The position numbers and the translations under genes were made by a program. Shown here piece by piece: positions 34,771 to 43,556 of a stretch of DNA of 63,199 nt (position 1 is its first letter; each line of letters opens with the position of its first letter). Source of the stretch: Lentisphaeria bacterium (lineage in GTDB: Bacteria > Verrucomicrobiota > Lentisphaeria > Victivallales > Victivallaceae). The DNA lies in NCBI GenBank assembly GCA_017450705.1, contig JAFSTC010000045.1, positions 1-63,199 on the forward strand, in the 5' to 3' direction. The notes beneath the pieces are model-generated. The model did no database searches, had not been told where the DNA came from, and saw nothing but the letters and a program-made list of their open reading frames with translations.

Positions 34771-35981
34771 AGCGGTTTCCTTTCCGTAGAAAATCCTTGT
34801 TTTTCCCCCGGAAGGGGCAAAATGACGGCGCCCGGCGCCCGCAGGGGACGGCCGTCGGCGATGCAGTCGAGAACGGCCCGTTCCAGAGAATTCGTCCGGG
34901 GATAACCGGCATAATCGGCATCCTCGCGCCCGAAGACGAAAAACAGCCCCGCGTTCGCCGCATGAGCGCTGGGGAAGAGCGCCGAACTGCGGATCAGCGC
35001 GGCCATATTGGAATTGGGAATGTAATCCAGCCACGCGTGGTTGAAGATCCACGAAATGGAAAAGATCAGTTTGACCGGCTGGTCGGGGTACTGCGCGGCG
35101 AAGAAGGTCAGCGCCTCGGCAAAGGAGGCCCGGCAGATCTCCGGCGACATCCCTCCCCCCGCGGGGATATGGAAGTGCAGGACCCAGTCGCCCGGGGCGG
35201 CGACGCGCTTCCACTCCCGGGCGTCCAGCCGGGTCTCCCCGGGAAGGGCAAGCCCCGTCCGGATATCCGCCTCCGTCCCGCAAACGAAAGCACCGTCGTC
35301 ACTGAAACGGGTCACGCGGGCGATTTTTTCCGGCGCGGTGTCGGGGGCGAGCCGGTCGCCGTCCCGGTCCAGAAGCCACCCCTTGCAACAGAAGATCTTC
35401 ACTTCGCCGCCGCGGGCGTAGACCAGCGGGGAACGCTCCCCCGCCTGTTCGAGCACGAAATCGAACCGCCCGATGCGGAACATGGGGGAGTCCTTGAAGT
35501 GCAGCATGAAATGCATCGACCGGGACCGGATGCCGAAACGCTCGGGAAAGGCCTGAGCATAATAGACGGGAAAGGTCCCGATCCGCGTCGCCGCGGCGTG
35601 GGCGTACCGCAGGGGGAAATGTTCCTTTTCCGCCCGGGCCTCCAGTTCGGGAATCAGAGCCAGCAGCAAAAGCAGATAGAGGATCCCCGTGTCGTATCCC
35701 AGCGGGTGGATGAACTCGGGGAACGGATGGAACTCCCGCGCCTTGACTTTGCAGAAATTCCGGTACAGATGCCACGCCAGAGGCCGGATATCCTCATCGG
35801 CGTCGAAGGATGCGGCCTTCCCGAGCACGAGTTCGAGCCGCTCTGCGGGCAGTCCCGCAACGGCGCAGTATTTCCGGATGAACGCCTCCGAAAGGAAAAA
35901 AAGTTTTTCCGGACAGGACCTCTCCGTTTCTTCGGCCCCGTCCGTCGGCATCCAGTTCTGAAACAGAACCTCTTTGAGCAT
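34767..35981 (-). CDS. GNAT-like acyltransferase-domain protein
   Basis: A 404-residue cytoplasmic protein without signal or membrane helix. The C-terminal half has the phrases WVLHFHIPAGGGMSPEICR and KLIFSISWIFNHAWLDYIPNSNMA, which I associate with a two-domain acyltransferase-like family (NAT_N plus GNAT_C) common in gut anaerobes. Substrate is unknown. It is the first gene of a three-gene minus-strand operon with the carbohydrate-binding lipoprotein and the sigma factor, transcribed from 36026-36053. The family name is from recollection of these phrases, not a search. Confidence 0.65.
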   Translation of the reverse strand: MLKEVLFQNWMPTDGAEETERSCPEKLFFLSEAFIRKYCAVAGLPAERLELVLGKAASFDADEDIRPLAWHLYRNFCKVKAREFHPFPEFIHPLGYDTGILYLLLLLALIPELEARAEKEHFPLRYAHAAATRIGTFPVYYAQAFPERFGIRSRSMHFMLHFKDSPMFRIGRFDFVLEQAGERSPLVYARGGEVKIFCCKGWLLDRDGDRLAPDTAPEKIARVTRFSDDGAFVCGTEADIRTGLALPGETRLDAREWKRVAAPGDWVLHFHIPAGGGMSPEICRASFAEALTFFAAQYPDQPVKLIFSISWIFNHAWLDYIPNSNMAALIRSSALFPSAHAANAGLFFVFGREDADYAGYPRTNSLERAVLDCIADGRPLRAPGAVILPLPGEKQGFSTERKPL

Positions 35982-36025
35982 CCCCTGTTCCTCCGCAAAT
36001 GAGATCCGTCGTTTTCTGCGGAGTT

Positions 36026-36053
36026 AATATACCATTTCCGAGCGAAAAAGCAA
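36026..36053 (-). promoter_or_regulatory. Promoter of the GNAT-lipoprotein-sigma operon
   Basis: Read on the minus strand: TTGCTT (36048-36053), a 16-nt spacer, TATATT (36026-36031), about 45 nt upstream of the ATG at 35981. Confidence 0.6.
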
Positions 36054-36140
36054 GCCTTTTACAGTTCCGCGGGGAACAGCTGACAGCATTCGGCGGAGAA
36101 GTCGAAGAAAAAGAGATCTTTTTCGAGAGCGACCGCCTTG

Positions 36141-36174
36141 CCGGCGTCCGGCGCAACGACGCGCCGGACGCCGG
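36141..36174. repeat. Perfect 14-bp inverted repeat (hairpin)
   Basis: Arms CCGGCGTCCGGCGC (36141-36154) and GCGCCGGACGCCGG (36161-36174) around a 6-nt loop. No T-run follows on either side, so it is not a standard terminator. It lies in a gap between divergent promoters. Confidence 0.85.
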
Positions 36175-36301
36175 GCTGATAGGCGTGACACCGAGGTGGA
36201 GGGTCCCTGCGGAACGCGGGGTCTGCGGACGACTTTCCGGTCCGTTCGCTGAAAATTTCCCGGGATTTTCGCTCAAAATGAGTTTTTTTGCGCCAAATCA
36301 T

Positions 36302-36329
36302 TTGATTTTACGGAAAAAAGGCGTATAGT
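36302..36329 (+). promoter_or_regulatory. Promoter of the exonuclease gene
   Basis: TTGATT (36302-36307), a 16-nt spacer, TATAGT (36324-36329). The transcript would carry a leader of about 130 nt before the exonuclease start. Confidence 0.6.
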
Positions 36330-36463
36330 AAAGTCGAGGTGTTCAGGGTTGGGGATTTTCAGGCACCTTAAACGCAATTTCTCCTCTTCATAATTACTCC
36401 TCTAAGTGTCTGGAGAGACTCGGCCTTGGACGCCTCCTTTTTTTCGATTTCGCGCACAGGGGG

Positions 36464-37486
36464 ATGATGCCGCAGATGGACAAGGCCGTTTTGATCGACG
36501 CATACAGTCAGATCTTCCGTTCGTTTTACGCCATCCGCGCCCTCACCGATCCGCAGGGCCGCCCCGTCAATGCGCTTTTCGTCTTCACAAAGCTTTTGCT
36601 CTGCATCGAAAAGGAACATCCGTGCCCGACGGGAGCCATGCTTTTCGACTGCGGCAAGGTGAGTTTCCGTCTGGCGGTCGCTCCGGGATACAAGGCCAAC
36701 CGCCCTCCGATGCCCGACGAACTCAGACAGCAGATGCCCGCCATCCGCGAAATGGCGGCGGCCTTCGGCTGGCCGCTTCTTTCTGCGGAAAATTACGAAG
36801 CCGACGATCTCATCGGCGGCTTCGCCCGGGCTCTTCCCGGGGAAGTCCTGATCGTGACGTCGGACAAGGATCTCTCCCAGCTCGTCGACGACCGGATATC
36901 CATTCTCGTCCCGGCCAAGGGATCTGCCGGCGGCTTTGCGCTGCGCCGGAAAGAGGAGGTCGTCGAAAAGTTCGGCGTCGGCCCGGAGCTTGTCGCCGAC
37001 TATCTCGCCCTGGTGGGCGACACGGCGGACAACATCCCCGGCGTTCCCGGAATCGGTCCCAAGAGCGCGGCCGCCCTGCTCAACGAATACGGTCCCGTCG
37101 AAGGCTGGATCGATCGATTGGAAAAGCTCGACGGCAGCCGGTTCGCCGCAAAACTTGCCGGGCAGGAGAGGCGGCTCCGGGACAATCTGGTGCTCGTCCG
37201 GCTGAAGACCACGCTCCCCGATGAGTTTGCGGATGTGCCGGGGACTCTCGCCCGGCGGCCGCCGGACTGGGAAAAGATCGCCGCATTGTGCCGGGAACAC
37301 GCCTTCAACGGCATACTGAAGACCCTTCCCCTCCCGGCGGCCCGGGAACCGGAGCCGGAGGAGCCCGCCGCGGCGGAAGAGCCGGATCTCTTCTCCGCCC
37401 TGATGTCTCCCGTCCCCGAAAAGAGCGAAAAGCCCGCGCCGCCGGCGGAAGAAGAGGATCTTCCGATCCAGGGCACCCTTTTCTGA
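36464..37486 (+). CDS. Stand-alone 5'-3' exonuclease (Pol I N-terminal/FEN-like)
   Basis: A 340-residue protein with the PIN-like and helix-3-turn-helix exonuclease folds of DNA polymerase I's N-terminal domain. Visible are LIDAYSQIFRSFYA, YKANRPPMPDELRQQMP, the acidic YEADDLIGGFA, TSDKDLSQLV, GDTADNIPGVPGIGPKSA and a basic helical arch. It would process flaps, RNA primers or repair intermediates. No polymerase domain is attached. After residue 290 an acidic Pro/Glu-rich tail ends in IQGTLF, which fits the Q-x-x-L-F clamp-binding pattern. The start is uncertain among ATG 36464, 36467 and 36476; the homology begins at the last. Confidence 0.85.
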   Translation: MMPQMDKAVLIDAYSQIFRSFYAIRALTDPQGRPVNALFVFTKLLLCIEKEHPCPTGAMLFDCGKVSFRLAVAPGYKANRPPMPDELRQQMPAIREMAAAFGWPLLSAENYEADDLIGGFARALPGEVLIVTSDKDLSQLVDDRISILVPAKGSAGGFALRRKEEVVEKFGVGPELVADYLALVGDTADNIPGVPGIGPKSAAALLNEYGPVEGWIDRLEKLDGSRFAAKLAGQERRLRDNLVLVRLKTTLPDEFADVPGTLARRPPDWEKIAALCREHAFNGILKTLPLPAAREPEPEEPAAAEEPDLFSALMSPVPEKSEKPAPPAEEEDLPIQGTLF

Positions 37487-37500
37487 CGCCCTCCCCCGAA

Positions 37501-37523
37501 CGCCCTTGGGCATCGTTTTTTTT
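37501..37523 (+). terminator. Possible terminator after the exonuclease gene
   Basis: A short GCCC-TT-GGGC hairpin followed four nt later by eight T. The stem is weak but the T-run is strong, and it lies 15 nt past the stop codon. Confidence 0.4.
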
Positions 37524-37590
37524 GACAAAACCGGTCAAAATCGGTGCAAACATTTTTCACTCAAATGTTTAACTTGCGTCAAAACATCAA

Positions 37591-37616
37591 AATACTGCGA
37601 AATATTTCGCAGTATT
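37591..37616. repeat. Perfect 26-bp palindrome
   Basis: AATACTGCGAAAT joined directly to its reverse complement ATTTCGCAGTATT. It is centred 68 bp upstream of the -35 box at 37672. A spacer-less palindrome of this length fits a dimeric regulator site better than a terminator. Confidence 0.85.
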
Positions 37617-37671
37617 TCCGATTTTTCAACTAAGGCAAAACGCGATTTTCGCCCTTTTTTCGCCCGAAAAC

Positions 37672-37699
37672 TTGACTTTTCTGACCAGTCCGTTATAGT
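37672..37699 (+). promoter_or_regulatory. Promoter of the hairpin-rich transcript
   Basis: TTGACT (37672-37677), a 16-nt spacer, TATAGT (37694-37699). No protein gene of normal size follows it before the next promoter at 37913. Confidence 0.6.
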
Positions 37700-37705
37700 A
37701 GATTG

Positions 37706-37912
37706 CAGAAGGAGGCAAGGAACCGCCTTCCTCCGTCCGGCCGCGGGAGAGTGATCCGGCGCCGGACCGACGTGTTTTTTTTCGACGGCGTCCCGCCGTC
37801 TTGCGTGAGGAGGAGTGATTATGAAGCCCCCGGACCGGGTCAAGCGGTTTCCGGTCCGGGGGCGGGCCGGGAAACGGGAAACTCCGCCCTCTCCGCTTTT
37901 CCTCCGACGGCA
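37706..37912 (+). ncRNA. Candidate structured non-coding RNA
   Basis: A segment of about 200 nt between two promoters with four consecutive stem-loops. They are 37711-37720/37726-37734 (9 bp with one bulged C), 37735-37741/37761-37767 (7 bp), 37784-37790/37794-37800 (7 bp, 3-nt loop) and 37826-37838/37851-37863 (13 bp, 12-nt loop). Eight T at 37775-37782 follow the second stem, so a short terminated form of about 75 nt is possible. It does not match tmRNA, RNase P or 4.5S RNA motifs that I can recognise. A 31-residue basic peptide could be encoded at 37821-37916; its start codon lies right before the 13-bp stem. Confidence 0.4.
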
Positions 37913-37941
37913 TTGAAAAGAAGGCGTTTCCGTGGTATATT
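37913..37941 (+). promoter_or_regulatory. Promoter of the FKBP gene
   Basis: TTGAAA (37913-37918), a 17-nt spacer, TATATT (37936-37941). Six nt after the -10 box an in-frame ATG (37948) opens a longer version of the FKBP frame. Confidence 0.65.
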
Positions 37942-37995
37942 AGGCGAATGCCGCCGAAACGGCTGAAAAGGGTAACTTCAAACATTTGCGGGAAA

Positions 37996-38613
37996 ATGAC
38001 GATGAACGATATCGAAAAGATGAGCTACGCCCTGGGGATGAACATCGCGGGGAACCTCTCGGAACTGCCCATTGAGATCGACACGGCCTGTCTGCAGCGG
38101 GCGCTGAAAACAGTCCTCGCGGGAGAATCCGCGGAACTGCCCCGTGAGGAGTATGCGAAATACATGCAGAAATTCCAGCAGGAGGTCCGGCAGGCCGGCG
38201 AGAAGGCGGTGAAACAGGCCGCAGAAAGCAACCGCGCCGCGGGACGGGATTTCCTCGCGGCCAACGCGAAAAAGGAAGGCGTGAAAACAACGGCGTCGGG
38301 TCTCCAGTACCAGGTGCTGTCGCAGGGATCCGGTCCCAAACCCGCGAAACATCAGAGCGTCCGGGTCCATTACACGGGGCGTCTGATCGACGGAAAGGTT
38401 TTCGACAGTTCCGTCCAGCGGGGAGAACCCGCGGAATTCGGCCTCACGCAGGTCATCGCCGGGTGGACCGAGGGTCTCCAGCTCATGCCCGTCGGCTCGA
38501 AATACCGCTTTTTCATTCCCGCGGAACTGGCCTACGGCGACCGCGGCGCCCCGGGAGCCATCCCGCCCGCAGCCGCACTGATCTTCGACGTCGAGCTTCT
38601 GGCAATCATCTGA
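37996..38613 (+). CDS. FKBP-type peptidyl-prolyl cis-trans isomerase (FkpA/Mip-like)
   Basis: A 205-residue protein. The N-terminal helical dimerisation domain (MSYALGMNIAGNLSELPIEID ...) is joined by a long helix to a C-terminal FKBP domain (VRVHYTGRLIDGKVFDSS, VIAGWTEGLQLMPVGSKYRF, IPAELAYGDRG, LIFDVELL). It speeds proline isomerisation during folding. Unlike FkpA and Mip it has no signal peptide, so it would be cytoplasmic as annotated. ATG 37996 has GCGGGA close upstream; 38002 fits the spacing better, and a leaderless start at 37948 is possible. It is probably co-transcribed with glyQS 43 nt downstream. Confidence 0.9.
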   Translation: MTMNDIEKMSYALGMNIAGNLSELPIEIDTACLQRALKTVLAGESAELPREEYAKYMQKFQQEVRQAGEKAVKQAAESNRAAGRDFLAANAKKEGVKTTASGLQYQVLSQGSGPKPAKHQSVRVHYTGRLIDGKVFDSSVQRGEPAEFGLTQVIAGWTEGLQLMPVGSKYRFFIPAELAYGDRGAPGAIPPAAALIFDVELLAII

Positions 38614-38656
38614 TTTTGACTTGATTTCAACACACACATATAAAGGAATCGTTATC

Positions 38657-39988
38657 ATGGCAGACGAAGCGACCAATCAGGAACTGATGGACAAACTGGT
38701 CAGTTTGTGCAAACGCCGGGGATTTGTCTTCCCCAGTTCGGAGATCTACGGCGGATTCAACGGCTTCTGGGACTACGGCCCCTACGGCGCCCGCATGAAG
38801 CGCGCCATCGAGAACCTCTGGTGGCACGAAATGGTGGAGACCCGCGACAACATCGAGGGGCTGGACTCCACCATCATCGCCAACCCCACCATCTGGAAGG
38901 CCTCCGGACATCTGGACCAGTTCAGCGATCTCATGACCGACTGCAAGAAGTGCAAGGCGCGCTACCGGGTCGATCAGATGGAGGATCCCACAACCTGTCC
39001 CGCCTGCGGCTCCAAGGAAATGACCGAGCCCCGGGAATTCAACCTGATGATGAAGACCTTCGTGGGTCCCGTGTTCGACGACGAGCACGTGGCCTACCTG
39101 CGGGCGGAGACCTGCCAGCCGATCTTCGTGGACTTCAACAGCGTCCGGGTGGCGACGCGCCAGAAGCTGCCCTTCGGCATCGCCCAGATCGGCAAAGCCT
39201 TCCGCAACGAGATCAATCCCCGCAACTTCACCTTCCGCAGCCGGGAATTCACCCAAATGGAGATGGAGTTCTTCTGCGACGGCGAAGAGGGCATGAAGTG
39301 GTTCGAGTACTGGAAGGAACAGCGCCTCAACTACTACCGCAAGCTGGGATTCGACGACAGCTGCATGCGCATTTACGTGCATGAAAAACTGGCCCACTAC
39401 GCCAAGGCCGCCATCGACATCGAGGTGAAGTTCCCCTTCGGCTGGGGCGAACTGGAGGGCGTCCACCACCGCGGCACGTGGGATCTTTCGCGGCACAGCG
39501 AGTTCTCCGGGGTCGATCTGCAGTACCTCGACCACGACAACAACCGCAAACTCATGCCGACGGTCATCGAGACCAGCGTCGGTCTCGACCGAACCATGCT
39601 GGCGCTGCTGAGCAAAGCCTACGACGAAGACACCGCCGCAACGAAGAAGGAAGGCAAGGACGAGGACGTCCGTGTCGTTCTGCATCTGCCTCCCCTGGTG
39701 GCCCCCATCCAGGCGGCATTCCTGCCCCAGTCCAAGAAGCTCACGGAAAACGCTTACGCGCTTTACAAGAGCATCGACCGCTACTTCCGCTGCGAATTCG
39801 ACGAGACGGGGAGCATCGGCAAGCGCTACCGCCGGCAGGACGAGATCGGCACGCCTTTCTGCGTGACCTTCGACTTCGATTCGCTCAACGACAACGCCGT
39901 CACGGTCCGCGACCGCGACACCATGCAGCAGGAGCGTGTGGGCATCACCCAGCTGCGGGATTACATCGAGAGCAGGATCGGTTTCTGA
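38657..39988 (+). CDS. glyQS: Glycyl-tRNA synthetase (single-chain dimeric type)
   Basis: A 443-residue class II synthetase of the alpha2 type found in eukaryotes, archaea and some bacteria, not the alpha2-beta2 GlyQ/GlyS type. Motifs are RGFVFPSSEIYGG and WDYGPYGARMKRAIENLWW near the start and a CxxC-type zinc region (CKKCKARYR ... CPACGSKE). Also visible are GIAQIGKAFRNEINPRNFTFRSREF (motif 2), the EGVHHRGTWDLSRH segment, ETSVGLDR (motif 3) and an anticodon-binding domain from about 335. ATG 38657 has AAAGGA upstream. Confidence 0.97.
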   Translation: MADEATNQELMDKLVSLCKRRGFVFPSSEIYGGFNGFWDYGPYGARMKRAIENLWWHEMVETRDNIEGLDSTIIANPTIWKASGHLDQFSDLMTDCKKCKARYRVDQMEDPTTCPACGSKEMTEPREFNLMMKTFVGPVFDDEHVAYLRAETCQPIFVDFNSVRVATRQKLPFGIAQIGKAFRNEINPRNFTFRSREFTQMEMEFFCDGEEGMKWFEYWKEQRLNYYRKLGFDDSCMRIYVHEKLAHYAKAAIDIEVKFPFGWGELEGVHHRGTWDLSRHSEFSGVDLQYLDHDNNRKLMPTVIETSVGLDRTMLALLSKAYDEDTAATKKEGKDEDVRVVLHLPPLVAPIQAAFLPQSKKLTENAYALYKSIDRYFRCEFDETGSIGKRYRRQDEIGTPFCVTFDFDSLNDNAVTVRDRDTMQQERVGITQLRDYIESRIGF

Positions 39989-40019
39989 CGCACAAGACGC
40001 GGATTTTTCGAAAACGCCC

Positions 40020-40048
40020 TTGACTTTTCGGGGAAAGGGAGTTATATT
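40020..40048 (+). promoter_or_regulatory. Promoter of rpmA
   Basis: TTGACT (40020-40025), a 17-nt spacer, TATATT (40043-40048), about 50 nt upstream of the rpmA start. Confidence 0.7.
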
Positions 40049-40103
40049 ATTGAAATTCAGTGTACGATTCTGATTTGTTTTACAGATAGGAAGGAGAATC
40101 ATC

Positions 40104-40358
40104 ATGGCACACAAAAAAGGTCAGTCCAGCAGCCGCAACGGCCGTGACAGTCAGCCGAAATTCCTGGGTATCAAGGCTTACGGCGGCGAGGAAGTTTCCG
40201 CCGGTTCCATCATCGTCCGTCAGCGCGGCACCCGTTTCCGTCCGGGGAACAACGTCGGCTGCGGCCGCGATTTCACGCTCTTCGCGCTCTGCGACGGCAA
40301 GGTCGAGTTCTGCAAGGAGCAGCGCAAGGTCAGCATCGTTCCGACGCCGGCCGAGTGA
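40104..40358 (+). CDS. rpmA: 50S ribosomal protein L27
   Basis: An 84-residue basic protein with the L27 pattern: [22 protein letters not shown] at the start, then [22 protein letters not shown] and [15 protein letters not shown]27 contacts the peptidyl-transferase centre with its N-terminus. No cleavable leader like that of Firmicutes L27 is present. It has a strong AGGAAGGAG site and its own promoter. The usual upstream partner rplU (L21) is missing; glyQS lies there instead. Confidence 0.97.
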   Translation: MAHKKGQSSSRNGRDSQPKFLGIKAYGGEEVSAGSIIVRQRGTRFRPGNNVGCGRDFTLFALCDGKVEFCKEQRKVSIVPTPAE

Positions 40359-40390
40359 TTTATCGAGATCGTCTTCTTTTGTTTGTTTTG

Positions 40391-40429
40391 TCCCGGGGAA
40401 GCGTGCAAGCGGTTTTCCGGGATTTTTTT
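40391..40429 (+). terminator. Terminator or attenuator between rpmA and obg
   Basis: A 10-bp stem with two G-U pairs (40391-40400/40413-40422) and a 12-nt loop is followed at once by seven T. It lies 30 nt past the rpmA stop. Partial read-through could set the rpmA:obg ratio. Confidence 0.75.
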
Positions 40430-40438
40430 GTGAGGTGA

Positions 40439-41464
<1,026 letters not shown>

Positions 41465-41504
41465 TCCTGCTCCTTCTTCGTTCCGACTTTTTTCTCTTTT
41501 CGGC

Positions 41505-41533
41505 TTGACAGGCGCGCTCCCGTCAGGTAAATT
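41505..41533 (+). promoter_or_regulatory. Promoter of the L-fucose isomerase gene
   Basis: TTGACA (41505-41510), a 17-nt spacer, TAAATT (41528-41533), about 55 nt upstream of the start codon. Confidence 0.65.
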
Positions 41534-41586
41534 AAAGCGGATTCGGATTCACCGGGAAAATTCCCGCAAAAAAAGGAGACAGGATC

Positions 41587-43338
41587 ATGTTGAAACCGAG
41601 GATCGGCATTCGCCCGACCATCGACGGCCGCCGCCGCGGCATCAGGGAGTCGCTCGAAATCCAGACGATGAACATGGCCAAGGCGGCCGCGGAGCTCATC
41701 TCCGCCAATCTGCGCTACCGGGACGGCAGTCCCGTGGAGTGCGTCATCGCCGACACCACCATCGGCGGCGTGTACGAAGCCTCGCGCTGCGCGGAGAAGT
41801 TTTCGGCGGCCAACGTCACCGCCACGCTGACCGTCACCCCCTGCTGGTGCTACGGGTCGGAAACAATGGACATGGATCCCCTCACCCAGAAGGCGGTCTG
41901 GGGCTTCAACGGCACGGAGCGCCCCGGTGCGGTGTATCTGGCCGCCGTCCTCGCCGCCCACTCCCAGAAGGGCATCCCCGCCTTCGGCATCTACGGGTGC
42001 GACGTCAAGAACGCCGACGACACGGCGATCCCGGATGACGTCCGCGAAAAGATCCTCCGCTTCGCCCGGGCGGCCGTGGCCGTGGGCGAAATGCGCGGCA
42101 GGTCGTACCTCTCCATGGGCAGCGTCGCCATGGGTATCGCCGGCTCCATCGTCAACGCCGATTTCTTCGAGGAATACCTCAACATGCGGTGCGAATCCGT
42201 CGACATGAGCGAGATCATCCGCCGCGTCAAGGAGGGCATTTTCGATAAGGAAGAGTACGAGAAGGCCCTCGCCTGGACCCGGAAAAACTGCAAACAGAAC
42301 GCCGACATCTACAACGGGAACGCCGGGAAGCCCCAGGCGGAACAGGACGCCACCTGGGAGTACGTCGTCAAGATGGCGATCATCGCCCGGGACCTCATGG
42401 TGGGCAATCCGAAACTTGCCCTGATGGGCTTCGTCGAGGAGTCCTGCGGCCACAACGCCATCGCCGCCGGGTTCCAGGGCCAGCGTCAGTGGACGGATTT
42501 CATGCCCAACGGCGATTTCCTCGAGAGCGTGCTCTGCTCCTCCTTCGACTGGAACGGCATCCGCGCGCCCTACGTGGTCGCCACCGAAAACGACTGCTGC
42601 AACGGCGTCGCCATGCTCTTCGGTCATCTGCTCACCAACGCGGCGGCGGGATTCAGCGACGTGCGCACCTACTGGAGTCCCCGGGCGGTCAAGGAGAACA
42701 CCGGGTTCGATCTCGACGTGCCGGGACTGATCCACCTCATCAACTCCGGCGCCACGACGCTGGACGCCGCGGGATGCCAGACCAAGGACGGTCACCCCGC
42801 CATGAAGCCCTTCTGGGAGATCACCGAAGCGGAGGCCCAGGCTTGCGTCGACGCCACCGTCTGGACCCCGGCCAATCTGGGTTACTTCCGCGGCGGCGGC
42901 TTCTCCAGCACCTTCCTGACGCGCAAGGGCATGCCCGTGACCATGAGCCGTCTCAACATGATCAAGGGCCTGGGCCCGGTTCTCCAGATCGCCGAGGGCT
43001 TCACCCACGAACTGCCCGAAGAGGTCAACAAAAAGCTGGTGGACCGCACCGATCCCGGCTGGCCGACCACGTGGTTCGTTCCCCGGCTGACGGGCAGCGG
43101 CGCGTTCAAGGACGTCTACAGCGTCATGGCAAACTGGGGCGCCAATCACGGCGCGTTCCACTGCGGCCATATCGGCGCCGATCTCATCACCCTGGCCTCC
43201 ATGCTGCGGATCCCCGTGTGCATGCACAACGTACCGGAGGAAAAGATCTTCCGGCCCTCCGCGTGGAACGCCTTCGGCATGGACAAGGAGGGCGCCGACT
43301 ACCGCGCCTGCGCCAACTTCGGCCCGCTCTACAAGTAA
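41587..43338 (+). CDS. fucI: L-fucose isomerase
   Basis: A 583-residue enzyme converting L-fucose to L-fuculose (or D-arabinose to D-ribulose), Mn2+-dependent and usually hexameric. The sequence is collinear with Fuc[22 protein letters not shown] at the start, [26 protein letters not shown], the metal Glu and Asp in [12 protein letters not shown] and [11 protein letters not shown], and a C-terminal [18 protein letters not shown]. Length is normal. No fuculokinase or aldolase gene is adjacent. It has its own promoter and a strong downstream hairpin, so it is probably monocistronic. Confidence 0.95.
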   Translation: MLKPRIGIRPTIDGRRRGIRESLEIQTMNMAKAAAELISANLRYRDGSPVECVIADTTIGGVYEASRCAEKFSAANVTATLTVTPCWCYGSETMDMDPLTQKAVWGFNGTERPGAVYLAAVLAAHSQKGIPAFGIYGCDVKNADDTAIPDDVREKILRFARAAVAVGEMRGRSYLSMGSVAMGIAGSIVNADFFEEYLNMRCESVDMSEIIRRVKEGIFDKEEYEKALAWTRKNCKQNADIYNGNAGKPQAEQDATWEYVVKMAIIARDLMVGNPKLALMGFVEESCGHNAIAAGFQGQRQWTDFMPNGDFLESVLCSSFDWNGIRAPYVVATENDCCNGVAMLFGHLLTNAAAGFSDVRTYWSPRAVKENTGFDLDVPGLIHLINSGATTLDAAGCQTKDGHPAMKPFWEITEAEAQACVDATVWTPANLGYFRGGGFSSTFLTRKGMPVTMSRLNMIKGLGPVLQIAEGFTHELPEEVNKKLVDRTDPGWPTTWFVPRLTGSGAFKDVYSVMANWGANHGAFHCGHIGADLITLASMLRIPVCMHNVPEEKIFRPSAWNAFGMDKEGADYRACANFGPLYK

Positions 43339-43371
43339 CGCTCCGTTCTTCCGATAAAGGCTGAGGGAGCC

Positions 43372-43429
43372 CCGGGAGAGGAAAAAAAACTTTTTTTCCA
43401 CGTGAAAAAAAGTTTTTTCCCTCTCCCGG
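43372..43429. terminator. Large bidirectional terminator hairpin
   Basis: Arms of about 26 nt, CCGGGAGAGG + A-run + CTTTTTTTC and the near-perfect complement, around a loop containing CACGT. The A- and T-runs make it suitable for both strands. It lies 34 nt past fucI and faces the convergent isomerase gene. Confidence 0.75.
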
Positions 43430-43498
43430 ACCCTCTCCCTTTTTCAAAAAAAGCGAAGTGTTTTGAGGAGAGGTGGGCGAGTCGCGGGTCGTCGTCCA

Positions 43499-43534
43499 GA
43501 CAGGCGGAGTTCCCCGGAACTCCGCCTGTCTTTT
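43499..43534. terminator. Second hairpin between convergent genes
   Basis: A perfect inverted repeat with arms GACAGGCGGAGTTCC (43499-43513) and GGAACTCCGCCTGTC (43516-43530), followed by TTTT on the plus strand. It lies 26 nt past the stop of the minus-strand isomerase gene. Confidence 0.7.
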
Positions 43535-43556
43535 GATGCCGGAAGAATGCGGACGG

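Larger units (their letters stand above)
35982..36463. other. Divergent non-coding region
   Basis: About 480 nt between the GNAT-like gene and the exonuclease gene. It contains divergent promoters (36026-36053 minus, 36302-36329 plus) and a perfect 14-bp hairpin at 36141-36174. The open frames in it have no good start site or domain signal. The stretch 36360-36460 downstream of the plus promoter would be a leader of about 130 nt and includes GGAG...CTCC followed by seven T (to about 36444), which may act as an attenuator. Confidence 0.5.
37487..37995. other. Large intergenic region with palindrome, promoters and structured segment
   Basis: About 500 nt. The first part (37520-37690) is AT-rich and holds small inverted repeats plus a perfect 26-bp palindrome. 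A promoter (37672-37699) follows, then a GC-rich segment with four hairpins (37711-37863), then the promoter of the FKBP gene (37913-37941). A 31-codon open frame (37821-37916) with a strong AGGAGGAG site lies inside the hairpin-rich segment. Confidence 0.6.

Noticed and set aside
36059-36301. 80-codon minus-strand frame as a small gene
   Set aside because: It lies upstream of the mapped promoter pattern for that strand, contains the perfect hairpin and has no ribosome site or recognisable motif.
37821-37916. 31-residue basic peptide as a confident gene
   Set aside because: The ribosome site is strong, but the codons coincide with a 13-bp perfect stem, so RNA structure explains the sequence at least as well; it is mentioned under the RNA candidate only.
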